Shown here piece after piece: positions 34,960-47,242 of a stretch of 64,000 nt of DNA (positions within the stretch are counted from its first letter, which is position 1; every line of letters starts with the position of its first letter). The DNA is taken from assembly GCA_013396995.1 (NCBI GenBank), contig VWZP01009168.1:2247644-2311643 (forward strand), written 5' to 3'. The notes beneath the pieces are model-generated. The model did no database searches. It was given only the letters and a program-made list of their open reading frames with translations, and was not told the origin of the DNA. Source of the stretch: Dicaeum eximium (lineage: Eukaryota; Chordata; Aves; Passeriformes; Dicaeidae). The position numbers and the translations under genes are program-made.

Positions 34960-35340
34960 AAGGGATAAAAACGCCGAAATGCGCCCGTCAGGGCACGGGA
35001 CAGCTGAGGCGGTGCCACTCAAGGGTGATTGAGGCGGACAGGAGGGACCGGGAATGGCCCTTTAGGGCTGTAAAGGACACGGGCAGGTGTCCGTGGGGTG
35101 GGCTGGCCCCGGGGGTGGGCCATACAAAAGGGACGGTGACAGCCGGACAGGGCAGGGAGCGGCGGGGGTGGCAGCAGCATCCTCGGGGTACGGCAGGACA
35201 GGGAGGGACAGCCCCGGGCCAGGGTGCCCTGAGCGGGATGAGAGGGAATATCGATGGAAAACCTTTAGCTCTACAGCCGGCAAGGGAGCTGAGAGGATGC
35301 CGAGGAGAGGTGGGGAGAAATGAGAGCCCAGGTGGGAGAA
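34960..35340 (+). promoter_or_regulatory. CpG-rich block with E-boxes, candidate promoter
   Basis: This stretch is sharply richer in CG dinucleotides than its surroundings. It carries three myogenic-type E-boxes, CAGCTG at 35001 and CAGGTG at 35084 and 35329, and a TATA-like CATACAAAAG at 35121-35130 followed by GC-rich sequence. A possible splice donor, AAG/GTAATG, lies at 35684. It is 6.6 kb upstream of mir-206, so it could drive the microRNA primary transcript; a role for PKHD1 or none is also possible. Confidence 0.35.
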
Positions 35341-36797
35341 AAGTGAGGGAAGAGAGGGGAATTTAACATGGGAAAAGGGGGAAAAAAGGAGGCATTGGTA
35401 CAGAGGAGCGTGGGACAGAGGGAAATGCCCAAACCCCCAAGCACACTCACACACACACAGAGGTCAGTAGGATCAGCTCCTTCAAGAGGCTTTTGGGCAG
35501 CCCCATGCACAGGCTGCTTGCTGGAGAGCATTTCTGACCACCCCAGCTCCTGCTTCCTTGGGGAAACCTCGAAAAGGATGAACCCCACCCCTTGCTGGGG
35601 ATGCCAGCCCAGATCACACCCCTGGGGTGCCACAAAGGACCCAGGAGAGGAGGATGGAGGCACCAACTGCTCCTTTGCTGAAGGTAATGTCTGCAATTTC
35701 CTTTTTTCCTAATGTAATGCCTCCTGTGTGTGAGATTTATGGCCAAGTCTGGAATGCACAGGCAACAGCCACTGCCTCACATCCAGGGCTGTGGAAAGCA
35801 TCCCAAGGAACTCTGGGCAGGGCAAAAGATGCCATGGATGGAAAAGGGAAAGGAGGTGAGGTGGTGCCCTCATGGTTCAAACAGGGCCCCAGACTCATTA
35901 GCAAATTCCCAGGGGTCAGACCACTCTGCCTGGATGTAATCCATGCAGGATTGCAGGATGCTCTGGAGCATCCTCTCAAGGTGGGGGTGTGCAGGCTCTT
36001 AGCTGTGGACAGACCAAGCCCAGGGATGTGTTTGATTTTCAGGAACATCTTCAAACCTGGGGTTTTGTTCTCAAGGACAGCAGGGCTGGTGTTTGAAGCC
36101 CTGTTGGCCAGGTCCCTCCTCTCACTGGTCAACCCTTCAGGGACCCAGGGGGTACAGGGACTGCTGGGGAGGGGCTGTAGGGTGAGGAGGGGACAATTTC
36201 ATCCCTGGGAAGCTCTGCAATCTCAGATTGCTCCCAGGGAGCCTCCTTTGACAGCAAAGGGTGACAGCAAAAGGTTCCCTTTTCCAGGGGAAGTGACCTT
36301 CTGATGTTAATTCTCACCTTGAAATAAGGGGTGACCAGCAGGTTCTCACCAGTGGCTCCCTGTCACCATGTCCAGCTGTTAAATTACATTATCCCCACAC
36401 TATTTTTGGTTTATTTAATGATCCAGAATCATTATTGGACAATGAGGTAGTTTCCCCATTTCGCCAAGGAAAACCAGGAGTACAGACATCCATAGGTCCA
36501 AATCCATCCCTGTTACCCTCAGACTCCTCAGGGAGGAGTTTAAATGATGAGCACAATCACCTCTGGCTCCTTCTGGAGTCAACAGAGAGAGGCAGCCCCT
36601 CTGGACACACTCCTGGCCCTGTCTGTGCCTCCTTGCTCTCCATGGGTTGTTCCTAGTTTTTCCAGCCTATTAGAATTACTGCTTAATTTAACTGGGAATG
36701 AATGGCTGAAGCTGTCAGTGCCCAGTGTGGGTTTATCCTGCTCTTTTCTCAGCTCATTCTCTCATTTCCCTCTTCTTGGATCACAAGTAGAGGAAAT

Positions 36798-36893
36798 AAC
36801 AAAACAAAACAAAACAAAACAAACAAACAAAAAACCACAAAAAACAAACAAACAAAAAAAACCCCACAAAAACCAAACCAAACCAAAACTAAA
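36798..36893 (+). repeat. A-rich CAAAA/CAAACA repeat
   Basis: Tandem AAAAC and AAACA units; the poly-Phe/Cys frames opposite are artefacts. Confidence 0.85.
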
Positions 36894-39800
36894 TAGAGGA
36901 AAAGGGCACTGTGCTCTTTCCCAAGGTTGTACAAGAGGCCACCTGTCCTCCAGGAGCTCCAACCTGGGAAAGGGTTTGTGACATGAGGAGACCCAAAAAT
37001 CCCCAGATAAACAGTCTTAGGTGCAGTAAAAAGACAAGAATGATTCCCCTCTTTTTCAAGCCAGTGGCAAAAATGCTACTGGGCTTCTTGAGAGACATTT
37101 ACTGTAAATTGCATTGTTAAATTAATTTGCATTCAAGACATGGGGAAAAAGGGAAAACCAAGGAGAAAGAGGGGGGCATGCTGAATATGTATGGGCATTT
37201 CTACAAGCACTCCAGTTTGTTCCAGGCAAATTATTGCACTTCTGTGCCTCAGTTTCCCTACCCAAAATCTGGGAATGTTGATGGGCTTAGTTCAAGGGCA
37301 GTTACTCTTCCCTGGTGCAAAGAATCAGACTGCTTAAATAAAACATGATGGGGCTAAATCAGCCCAAAGATCTCAGTTTAGAATCACCAGATACAACAGA
37401 AAATATAATTTAGATAACTATACTATGAATATCTTTTTTGTAGTGAAATAAAAATGTTAGAAAGTCTAACAGGGAGATGATCAGGATTCTGACACAGCCT
37501 TTCTTAATAGCCTTGGGCAGCTCACTTATTTTCTCCTTTATGCCTCCCTTTTTTAAGGAATTGAATGTCAGCATGCTGGGACAGGGTGATGTTTCAGAGG
37601 TGCTCACTGAGGCCTTGCTCCAACTTAGGCACAGAGCAAACTCAATAACTTTGAGACACTCCCATTAAACCCCACCAGAGTTAAAAAAAAAAAAAAACAA
37701 AACCAAAAAAAAACAGGCTCTTGAAACTTCTCCAAAACCCAAGGGCCTAAATATAGTCTCTGGTTAGATATAGGCAATATTTTGCAGACAGATGCAAACT
37801 TTATTTCTTGAGTTTTAAGCTTCCTGGAGGCTGTGGTTAGGACAGGGTTAAGATGAAACTCTGCTTCAAAAATCTCCCCTGAGATAACTAATTTGGCTCA
37901 CAAGGCTAAAATGTTAACCTGACTGACTTGCCCACAGAAAAGTTGCAAAAGAGCCAAGAAAAGGCTGTACATGAGTTTTTGCCTCATGTGAGGTGCCTTT
38001 TGGTGCAGAGAGGGGGACAATGAGGTGGTTAATTGCAAACATGCAATGGTTTGGGCTCAGATATTTCCTTTGGAGAAGGCCAGAGTATTAGGAATTGACT
38101 TTAAATCAATGGGATCACTCCTATTTACCCCTTCCCTTCTTTGCACTGCTGTCACATCCATGTACCTCTCTGTGCATGTGGGTGTAGACAGGAAAACCAA
38201 AGGCTGAGCAGCCTCCCTCTTTCCAGCAACAACTGCTGCCAGGAAAGCATTCATCCTGCAATCCAGGCTGGAAAAAGAGAGCTGACAGAGAGCCCAGATG
38301 AGTGACTGCCCAAGTACCAGGGCTATCAGAAAGCCCATGTTGGGAATATCCCCTCCCATCTCACCCTGGTGACAAACCCTCCCAGCCACAGGGACCCTCG
38401 GGGGACAGCTGCTCCAGTCTTTCCTCCTTCCCTTCCTCATGCCAGGCAGGGACAGATGTGGCTCTGGATCTGCCCCAGATGATTGGGTTACTCCAAGTGG
38501 CTCCAAAGGCCATGAACTGCTGGCTCTTAGTTTGCATATCTGCTGTTCACAAGGGATATAATCCTCCAGGGTAGGCAAAAAGAGAGTTGTTGGCTGTAAA
38601 TGGATGCATTTATATCCTATTGACTTCCTTCTTTTCCTTCCTGGCTTTTATGGCCATTCCTGCCAATCTTTTGCACTCAAATGTCTCTCCCAGTCAGATC
38701 TTTAATTTCTAACTATTTAGCTATAATTTCCTAATCCACATTTCTTCATTCTGCTTGGTTTGGGTTTCATAAATCTTGGAACAGTGTGGTCTGGAAATCC
38801 AACTTAGTGAGACTTTACTGAAACAGTCCCAGTTGATTTCAGTCAATGTATGTAATACAAATCTTGCTCCAATTAGGTTTTAATATCATCAATAAATTCC
38901 CATTTATACCAACATAAGATTTTAAAATCCCAGTCCACAAACTGGATTAGAATAGCGTACATAAATAAAGAATATTTACCTACATATATGTTGGGATCAA
39001 GGATCTTCCCAGGAACTATTTCCTCATTAATCACTCTGAATTCATTATCTGATCCCAGAATTTCTATGGTGCTTTGATACAGGCCCATGAGAAATTTAAG
39101 AGAATGCTACCAGTAAGCACCAATAAAGGTTTTAAACTGAGGGCTAAAAAGGCTAAGAGGAAATATCTCTTCACTCATTATTGGTGATAGCTCATGTAAA
39201 CAGATTTATGCACTCATAAGTCTGGGAATCCACAGCCTGTGTCATGGCTCTGCTGAAATCTCTTGAAGTTTCCCCCTGATGTCAGCAGGGCTGATCTTCC
39301 TCCCCTCCTCTGAGTCAAGGACCTTCATCTGACTGGGAAGTAAATATTACACTGAGTTCTTAATCTCAAAATGTAGTTGAACTCTCCTATAACATTAACC
39401 TCACTTACATTTAAAAAATAAAAGAATGGGAATGTTTTGCTGTGGGTATTTTTAACATCTCTGTTGTGCTTGGTGTAAAAATCTCTAAATAATGGAAGTT
39501 CAGACACCACTCCTGAGTCTGGGAACTTTTAAACAATATAATTCCCTGTGTCACTGAATGACTCATTTCTTTCTGTAGAATTTGCATTCATTTTTTCATC
39601 AGGTACTGAGGTTATTGAAATAATGACTATGTGAAATTCCCTGCCATTAGTTTCTGTAGAATTTCTGTAGAAATCACAAAGAAAAGTCTTCTGGCTTTAA
39701 GACAAACAAACAACTTCCCCCAAAAGCCATTCATTCCTTCACTGCAGTCAATAGGGATTTTTGTACGAGCAAAATTACTTAGAGCAGCATATACAGTATG

Positions 39801-40815
39801 ACAATCATGAAGTTTTTAAGTGAAAATAAATTTGAGCCGTTTGTGCACTCTGCAGTCTGTAAATCCAATGCTCCAGCTGAGTATTAGAAGGAGCAATGTC
39901 ATGGGATGGATTTCCACCCTAAAATCTTTTGCAGACATCATTACATCCGGTACTGACACAGGTTTGAGCAGGGGGAAATTACAGGGGCAGAGAAACCAAG
40001 GTGGTTGTGTGTGAGACATGAAAAATCAGCAATGTCAGACACAGGGGAACATTGCAAAATTGATATTTCCTGGAGCAGCATCATGCAGGGGAACACCTCT
40101 GTCACAGGGGAGGATGGAGAGCCCTGCAGGCATGGAGAGAGCTCTGACCCAGCTTCTCCACCACTGTAAAATGCCTGGAGAGTGACAGCAAAGCTGGGGA
40201 GGGGGAACCATGCTCCAGGGAGAGCTGGAGCCCCTGAGGAGTGTGTGCAGTGCTGCTCCGTGCTCTGGAGCGTGTGCTGGGCCAGCAGACCCTCACCAGG
40301 GCCTGCCTTCAAAGGGGAGTTATGTTTCCTTCAAAGCTTGGGGTTATTCCCACCCTGATTTCAGTGCTTCTCATCACCCGAGATCATTCCTTGGTCTTTT
40401 GGCTCTTTAGGAGCAGAAAACATGAGAGAAAGGCTTCTTTTCTTTTACTGTTCTATATACTTGTGTGGACTGGTTGTGTGTTAGAAACTTGGGTATTGCC
40501 TCCCCTTCATCCTCAGAGAAGCTTCCACTTAGAAATAAATCATTGTGAATCTGCTCCATTAATAAATTGATTCCATCCAGTCATTTCCCAAAGATGCCCA
40601 TAACTCCCTTTGAGCATCCCTGAGGATGCCAGCCCTACAGAGGATGAGAGTGAGCAATAACCCCAAATCAGGCATTAGTACAGGAGGATACTTTTCTTTT
40701 CAGTTCTGATGACCATTTCTATCATTAAATGCAGAAATCCATCCATGTCCCTCCATGCCATGACAGGCTCCTCTCAAAGGTGCACCAGGGCACTACACAG
40801 ATTGGAACACAGGAA

Positions 40816-40916
40816 ATTCTAATTATAATTAGAAAACTAGAATTAGAAATTAGATTAGATTAAAAATTAGAATTAGAAAATTAGAATTAGAAATTCCAAT
40901 AGAATTAGAAAACCAA
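40816..40916 (+). repeat. Degenerate AATTAGA repeat
   Basis: Irregular tandem AATTAGA / ATTAGAA units; no other content. Confidence 0.8.
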
Positions 40917-41689
40917 ATAGTTTTTTTCACCATCAGCTTGGTCAAACTCCAGGAAACAGACCCCAAAAAACTGAGGGAGCTCCATCCTTGGGGGGATTCA
41001 AGCTCAACTAGACATGGTGAGGAGCAATCTGATCTAAGCTGCTCCTGCTTGGAGCCCTCCAGATCCTTCTGACCCAGACCACTCTGTGTGTGACCCTTGG
41101 ACTTCAACTTGTTTCTGATCAGCCAGGCCAGGTTCTGGTGAGCTGCTGACTGGTTCTGAAGGCACTGCCTGCTTGGCCAGGCAGCTCTGCAGGGCAGGGA
41201 CAACATCCCTGTGTGTGTGAGCAACTCCTCTGCTCAGGCAGCTCCTCCAGGTCCTGCCTCAATACAAATAATAATGATAAAGTGAAAGGAAAGAACACAG
41301 TCTGTCACCTCTCACGCATGTGACTTTTTTTTTCCAGCAAATTTTAATTTTTGAGGATTTCAGGGCTGTCAAAACAAGTCCAGGACCTTCTCCAACATGC
41401 ACTTCCATGAGATGCCAGCCTTCAGCACTGTGCAGAGGCACACACAGGAATGTTTGCTGGCACACAGGCACTGGAAAAAAATCAGAACCACCTGAAAATA
41501 TCCCTCCAAAACATCCCCAAAGTGCTCCAGGGCACCAGGGAAGTTACAAGGGTTGTGCTGTCACTGCTTTTCCAAGGAGGAAGCAGAGCGTTGGCTCTGG
41601 AACACGTCTGAGGAGCAGCAGTGCCCCTTCAGGAGTGGAGGATGGAGAGCTGTCCTGCTGGCCACAAGGCACAAGCCAGGCTTCTCTTA

Positions 41690-41765
41690 TGAGATGACAT
41701 GCTTCTTTATATCCCCATATGGATTAGGCTGCTATGGAATGTAAGGAAGTGTGTGGTTTCAGGGA
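41690..41765 (+). ncRNA. MIR206: mir-206 precursor hairpin
   Basis: The 22-nt mature miR-206-3p occupies 41735-41756 (begins TGGAATGTAAGG, ends GTGTGG) and matches the vertebrate sequence. The 5p arm at 41697-41719 (ACATGCTTCTTTATAT...) pairs with it, with the loop ATGGATTAGGCTGCTA between. miR-206 is a skeletal-muscle microRNA of the miR-1 family that promotes myogenic differentiation. It lies 4.1 kb upstream of mir-133b on the same strand, as in mammals. Exact precursor ends are approximate. Confidence 0.97.
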
Positions 41766-42112
41766 GACATCGCCCGTGTCCTCTGCTCCCAGCGACCGCA
41801 AGGAGCCCAAAGATTTCCTCTAACTGCGTCTCATTTGAATTTGACTTTGTCAAATAGAGCCAGGCAGTTTATGTTCACTCTCTACAGCACCCACAGGGGG
41901 CACATAGGGGATCTGAACATCTTAAAAGGTTGCAAATTCCTGAATCCATGCAGATTTGATAACTAGGATATATTCTGTACATCTTTCACTGGAAAAAGCA
42001 TGGACTAAGTAGACTGTGGATTTCATCTAATCCAAATAATATTCACACCATACTGAAAGTGCTTTCCAAGGGGTTTCTGAAAATCACTACATCCCAGAGA
42101 GCATCAATAATT

Positions 42113-42345
42113 CATAGAATCATAGAATGGTTTGGGGACCTTAAAGCTCATCTACTTCCAGCATCTTCCTCTATCCCAGGTTGCTCCAAGCCCCATCCAG
42201 CCTGGCCTTGGACACTTCCAGGGATCCAGGGGCAGCCACAGCTTCTCTGGGCACCCTGTGGCAGGGCCTCACCACCCTCACAGCAAAGAGTTTTTTCCCA
42301 ATATCTAATCTAAATCTACCTTATTTCATGTTGCCATCCATTCTC
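42113..42345 (-). mobile_element. CR1 LINE 3' fragment
   Basis: Lies 0.35 kb downstream of mir-206; the GTTGGAAGG segment is deleted. Confidence 0.93.
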
Positions 42346-43561
42346 AGATGGTGGAAAACTAATTAAAATTGGCAGAATTTTAAAAACACTGGGTAGGATT
42401 GACTCGCGAGGAGCAAAACTGAGTGTGATCCAGATGTCACAAAATTCTCCTCTTTACTGTCAGTCGTTCGTAACAAGATCTTCTTTAATGGGATTAAAAT
42501 GAATACTACAGGCACAGGAATTGCTGTAGTGGACTGCTGAAGGTTAATTCATTGCACTGCCTCAGTACAGTAACAGGACAGGCTGCAGGAAGTCACCTCC
42601 TAATTAATATGACACTGTGGAGCAAAGCAGGCTTCTTGTCAAAAACAGTGGGATTTTTTTCCCCAAATCTGTATTATCATAACTCAGGACAGTCCTGCCA
42701 TGTCACAAATGTCCCTTCCTCCTCTGAGGAGGAAGGAATTTGATACTTTGTTCTAATAACACTGTCCAGCGATGAGCTCAGTGTATTTTTTTTTTTAATC
42801 CTGGATGTCTCCAGGATATCCTCAAGATCCTGTTACATGGAGCCGAGGAGTTAAAACCATTTCTCATATATTATTTTCTTCCAATATAGGCCAAATAGTC
42901 AAAACTCAAGCAGTTTTCAGTCAGTCTTAATTTATTTTAAGAAAGAATTTAGGATTTTTTTCTAAGCACCTGTTCTTATCATTAAGGCCTAGGTCTGGAA
43001 GGCTTTCAGACCCTCACTTCCCATGGGAAATTTTAGGAATTTCACCCCAAAGTACCCTTAACAAACCCTATCTAGTTAGAAGTTAAAAGCCACATGTATG
43101 TTTCAGTGATTAATGTTCACAACTCAATCATCTTCAAACTCCTGACTGGGAATGGCCCTTGACCAGTTCTAACAGCAAAGCTGAGCTTAGGAACTGTTAG
43201 GGTCAGTCCCAGTTGACACAGGTCAAAACTGTGCCAGCAACTGTGCAAAACACAGCAGAAACCACTGAGTTCCTGTGCCTGCACCTCAGCCCTATAAAAT
43301 GTACCAATTTAGACCCTGAAACCAATGACATTTATGTTCCTCAGCCACCAAGATGCTTTGCAAAATTTCATTCTGAATCAAAGCCAGGGCTGCTGCATCT
43401 GACCCAAGCCCTGCTGTCTCCTAGATGTAATTCAGGAAAGCGCTTGTCAAACTATTATTTCACCCTGTCCTTCTTGTACAGAACCAGCTCCTAGGTTGTG
43501 ATAATTTGGAAGAGACATTGAACAGAGAAAAATTATCCTTTTTTTCCTGCACCTAAGGAAG

Positions 43562-44122
43562 AATGGCCAGCAGGCCAGGGGAGGGGATTCTGCCCCTCTG
43601 CCCCGCTCTGGTGAGACCCCACCTGCAGAGCTGCCTCCAGCCCTGGAATCCAGCTTCAGAAGGATGTGGAGCTGCTGTAGCAAGTCCAGAGGAGGCCACA
43701 AAACTGCTCCAAGGGCTGGAGCCCCTCTGCTCTGGAGCCAGGCTGGGAGACCTGGAGGTGTTCACCTGGAGAAGGCTCCAGGGAGAGCTCAGAGCCCCTT
43801 CCAGGGCCTAAAGGGGCTCCAGGAGAGCTGGAGAGGGACTGGGGACAAAGGGATGGAGGGACAGGACACGGGGAATGGCTTCCCACTGCCAGAGGGCAGG
43901 GATGGATGGGATATTGGGAAGGAATTGTTCCCTGGGAGGGTGGTGAGGCCCTGGCACAGGGTGCCCAGAGAAGCTGTGGCTGTCCCTGGATCCCTGGAAG
44001 TGTCCAAGGCCAGGTTGGACAGGGCTTGGAGCAACCTGGGATAGTGGAAGATGTCCCTGTCCATCTCAGGGGGTTGGAATGGAATGGTCCTTAATGTCCC
44101 TTCTAACCCAAACCATTCCATG
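43562..44122 (+). mobile_element. CR1 LINE 3' fragment, about 560 bp
   Basis: Among the longest copies here, from GGGGATTCTGCCCCTCTGCC through AGTCCAGAGGAGGCCACAAA to the tail. Confidence 0.94.
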
Positions 44123-45185
44123 GCTCTAATTATGAAAACCAGGCAAGACAAAAAGGCACCTGATGGAATGAGCAGGCAGGGGTGTGAATCTTGGCAGGGG
44201 TGTGAATCCTGACCTGTGTTCCCTCCCTGGCTTTGCTGATCAACCCACTGTCCATGTCTCAATCCCAACACTTCCTTTCTGGACCTGGTGGTCTCTTCAT
44301 CTCTATGGTGATGAAAACCTGTTGCAGTCTGTGGCACAGTGGACTTTATTTAATTGCCAGAAGGGATGCCCTCAGTGCCCTTGGAGACAGCCTAAGAATG
44401 GCTTCCAGTGGCTTTCCTCAGCTCTGCGCTGTGCCACACCTGCACATCACACGTGGCTGTCCCAGACAACCTGTGGCTCCTTGGATGGTGCCAAATGAAG
44501 CCAAACTTCTGGCTGGCCAGCTGAGCCTGTCCCTAGCCTTGACTGACTGCATAAATTTGGGGTTTAACCCTGGAGTGGAATCCCATCCCTTATTTACTTT
44601 CTAGCAGCTGTTCCCAGCCTGTTGTGCCGGAGCCTGGGATCAGCAGTGACTCCTCCTGCACAGCACGGGCCAGGATTGAGTTACAGGCACACACACTGGC
44701 AAGGACACAGGAGAAGAAATAACCTAGACACAGGGCTAGGGTTTGGGAAAAGTTATAGCTTATCCAGGGAGTCAAGGCCTCTGCTTTAACTCTGTTCTTC
44801 CCTCCCTCCTCTGGTTGTATACCCACACCCAGACCACGGCAGAAGGTAAAAAACTAATTCTTCCTAAGTGTTGTCAAGTTTGCAACATTCTAGTGCTGAT
44901 GGGCAGAGTATGAAGTGAATTTTGTAACTGGAAGCTTGCAGAAGGTGTTTCTTTGACAGTAAGGCAGACATTGCCATAGGGAATATCAAATTTAAGTTGC
45001 TGATGCTTCCCTTGCCAATGAATAACCCAATGAACAAAGAGAAAGTATGAAATGAGCACAGGAGTGCAGAGGTTACTCAAATTAATATTCCTCCCAACAC
45101 AAAAGGGAATAAAAAAAAGAAAATAAAAAGAGGGAAAACCCCTTCCTAATAAAAATGTTTTTCAGAGAAAAATGTATCAAGTCAC

Positions 45186-45232
45186 TTGGACTTGATGATC
45201 TTAGAGTCCTTTTCTGACCTTAATGATCCAAA
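45186..45232 (+). mobile_element. CR1 LINE tail, divergent subfamily
   Basis: GGACTTGATGATCTTAGAGT then CTGACCTTAATGATCC is the tail of the subfamily seen at 25026. Confidence 0.6.
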
Positions 45233-45594
45233 GACTCTAAGTCCCCGGAAAACCACATGCACATGGAAAGGGGCCTATGCACAGGGTTGGAAAAATGTTG
45301 CTTTTGTCCTGTTTGGAAGCTGCCCCGTGCCCTGCTGCTCATGGTCTCTGGCAGCTGTCTCCTTGCTGAGGCTCCAGGTACAGCTGGAGGGCTCAGGGGG
45401 GCTCTGAAAAGCGATGCCTGACTGACAACTGGCAGGTGACTTCCCTTCAGTGGACAAAGGAGGGGCCTTTCCTCCCTCCCGCTTTTCCTTCCTTTCACTA
45501 TTTAAAAAATAACTTAAAAAATTAAAAGGAAGAAAAAGAAAGAAAGGGAGAATAGGAAAAGAGAAAGAAGCAGGAAGGAAAGGGCCGCATGAAG

Positions 45595-45658
45595 GTGCAG
45601 TTGGAACCAGACGATCTTTAAGGTCCCTCCCAACACAAACCATTCCACGATTCTATGG
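45595..45658 (+). mobile_element. CR1 LINE tail
   Basis: Tail ends GATTCTATGG about 150 bp upstream of mir-133b. Confidence 0.85.
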
Positions 45659-45768
45659 AGAATGGTGAGGTCTCCTGAGGTGGTGTCAGAAGTGCTGCAG
45701 CACCTCCTCTCCCTGTGAGCAGAGGTGAGTCCCTGTCCCCTGTCTCACGTGTCCCGTTCCCGTTGCAG

Positions 45769-45905
45769 GGCCGGAGCAGCGGAGCCGAGCGCACGCGGCG
45801 GCCCGGAGCCATGCTCTGCTCTGGCTGGTCAAACGGAACCAAGCCCGTCTTCCTCGGAGGTTTGGTCCCCTTCAACCAGCTATAGCAGTGTGGAAAACAC
45901 CAAGG
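45769..45905 (+). ncRNA. Probable exon of the mir-206/133b host RNA
   Basis: A good acceptor (GTTCCCGTTGCAG) ends at 45768 and a GC-rich, CpG-rich segment containing mir-133b follows. In mammals mir-133b sits in an exon of the muscle RNA linc-MD1. The right boundary, a weak AAG/GTTTGC donor at 45905, is uncertain. The segment is open in one frame, but no known protein is recognised. Confidence 0.35.
45811..45893 (+). ncRNA. MIR133B: mir-133b precursor hairpin
   Basis: Mature miR-133b-3p lies at 45861-45882 (TTTGGTCCCC then TTCAACCAGCTA). The 5p arm at about 45824-45845 contains GCTGGTCAAACGGAACCAAG, which pairs with it. The outer stem CTGCT (45816-45820) pairs with AGCAG (45884-45888). The 3' terminal A after AGCT separates 133b from 133a. 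It is a muscle microRNA normally co-transcribed with mir-206. Confidence 0.97.
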
Positions 45906-46079
45906 TTTGCCTCTCTCTGCCTCAGCTCAGCCCCACCAGCCCTTCCTGCCACGTGGATCTGCTGCCGCTCCGAACGTCTCCAGAGGGGCACCTGGGGATG
46001 AGGCACCTGGAAAGGTTTTTGGGATAGATTTTTGGTTTTTGTAAGCATCACTGCAAGCAGGGCTACTCCAGGATTTCCT

Positions 46080-46216
46080 TCATCCCTGGAAGTGTTCCAG
46101 ACCAGGTTGGATGGGGCTTGGAGTAACCTGGTCTAGTGGAAGGTGTTCCTGCCTACAGCAGGAGGGTTGGAATGAGATGAGCTTTGAGGTCCCTTCCAAC
46201 CCAAACCATTCCATGA
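46080..46216 (+). mobile_element. CR1 LINE 3' fragment
   Basis: Reads CATCCCTGGAAGTGTTCCAG to CCATTCCATGATTA. Confidence 0.93.
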
Positions 46217-47084
46217 TTACCAGAGGCTCAAAATACCACATACAAAGCTGTTGGCTCTGAAGCATTCAGCAGATTTCTAAATCAGTGTGGATCTGCACAG
46301 ACACAACCATCTTTATTTTCTTTCCCTATCAAACTTGCAGCCATTCCCCACCTTTTGCTGAGCACTGCCAGTCCAAGTAATCCATGATTAAATTATTAAA
46401 GAAAAAAAACCACATAAAGAACACTGGCAACATATTCTTGAAAACCCTCTGTGTCCAAGTGTCTTTCTTACTTATTTAATGCAAAAAGGAGCTATAAATA
46501 ACCATAATCTGCACATCAAAGATTTTTGACATCAGTTATCCCATATCCACTCAGCCACAACACACACACCAGATCACACATCTCCATAGAGGTATCTCCT
46601 GAATCTTCCCACCCACACCACATTGCAGCTAATGAAGAAAAGCAGCCAAACAACTTGAAAATGGCTTTGCTGGCCTGTTCTCTGAGCCAGGCAATGAATT
46701 CAGATGTCTAACTTCAGACATTCAGCTCAGCTGGTTGTTCCCCATCTTCAATCAGCAAAAAAATATTTCAAAGCTGTTAATAAACAGATGAACAAATGTA
46801 TATCAAAAGAAGATTTTTATGTGCATCATCCACTATGTTGTTATGTTTTGCTGGCTGGATTGGGAGGGAAGAGCATGGATGCAGCAGAATGAGGAGTGGC
46901 AGAATGAGGAGTGTTCCAAAGTATTTTGGATCTCTGTTAAGGACAGAAAGTGCACATCTTCCCAATGGAGCACAACTTCATTTTTTTGTAGCAATGTCAT
47001 TTGGAAAACCCAGATACACAAAAGGCTGCTGAGTCTAGAAGGTTTAGTAAATTCAGGTCAAAAGACAAAATGCTCCAAGGGTGG

Positions 47085-47242
47085 TGAGGACCTGGCACAG
47101 GGTGCCTAGAGAAGCTGTGGCTGCCCCATCCCTGGAAGTGTTCAAGGCCAAGTTGGGTGGGGCTTGGGGAACTGGGAGAGTGGAAAGTGTTGGAATGAGA
47201 TGGGCTTTAAGGACCCTTCCAATCCAAACCATTCCATTATTC
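47085..47242 (+). mobile_element. CR1 LINE 3' fragment
   Basis: Contains GCACAGGGTGCCTAGAGAAG; the CCCTGCCCATGGCAGGG part is lost. Confidence 0.92.

Larger units (their letters stand above)
19254..41689. other. Gene-poor interval between PKHD1 exon 2 and mir-206
   Basis: No coding exon was recognised on either strand. The interval should include the non-coding first exon and promoter of PKHD1, which I could not place; a moderately CpG-rich stretch at 26390-27080 is one candidate. Long frames at 22231-22923 (minus), 28251-29003 (plus) and 35627-36304 (plus) have no recognisable domain. Repeats inside are listed separately. Confidence 0.6.
41766..45768. other. Spacer between mir-206 and mir-133b
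   Basis: No coding sequence is seen. It holds three main CR1 copies or fragments, at 42113-42345, 43562-44122 and 45595-45658, and otherwise unique AT-leaning sequence. It is probably transcribed as part of the microRNA host RNA. Confidence 0.55.

Noticed and set aside
35627..36304. 225-codon open frame downstream of the CpG-rich block
   Set aside because: No family resemblance. It could be part of a non-coding host RNA but is not supported as protein.
45725..46027. 100-codon open frame spanning mir-133b
   Set aside because: The segment is explained by the microRNA hairpin and its GC-rich flanks; no protein family recognised.
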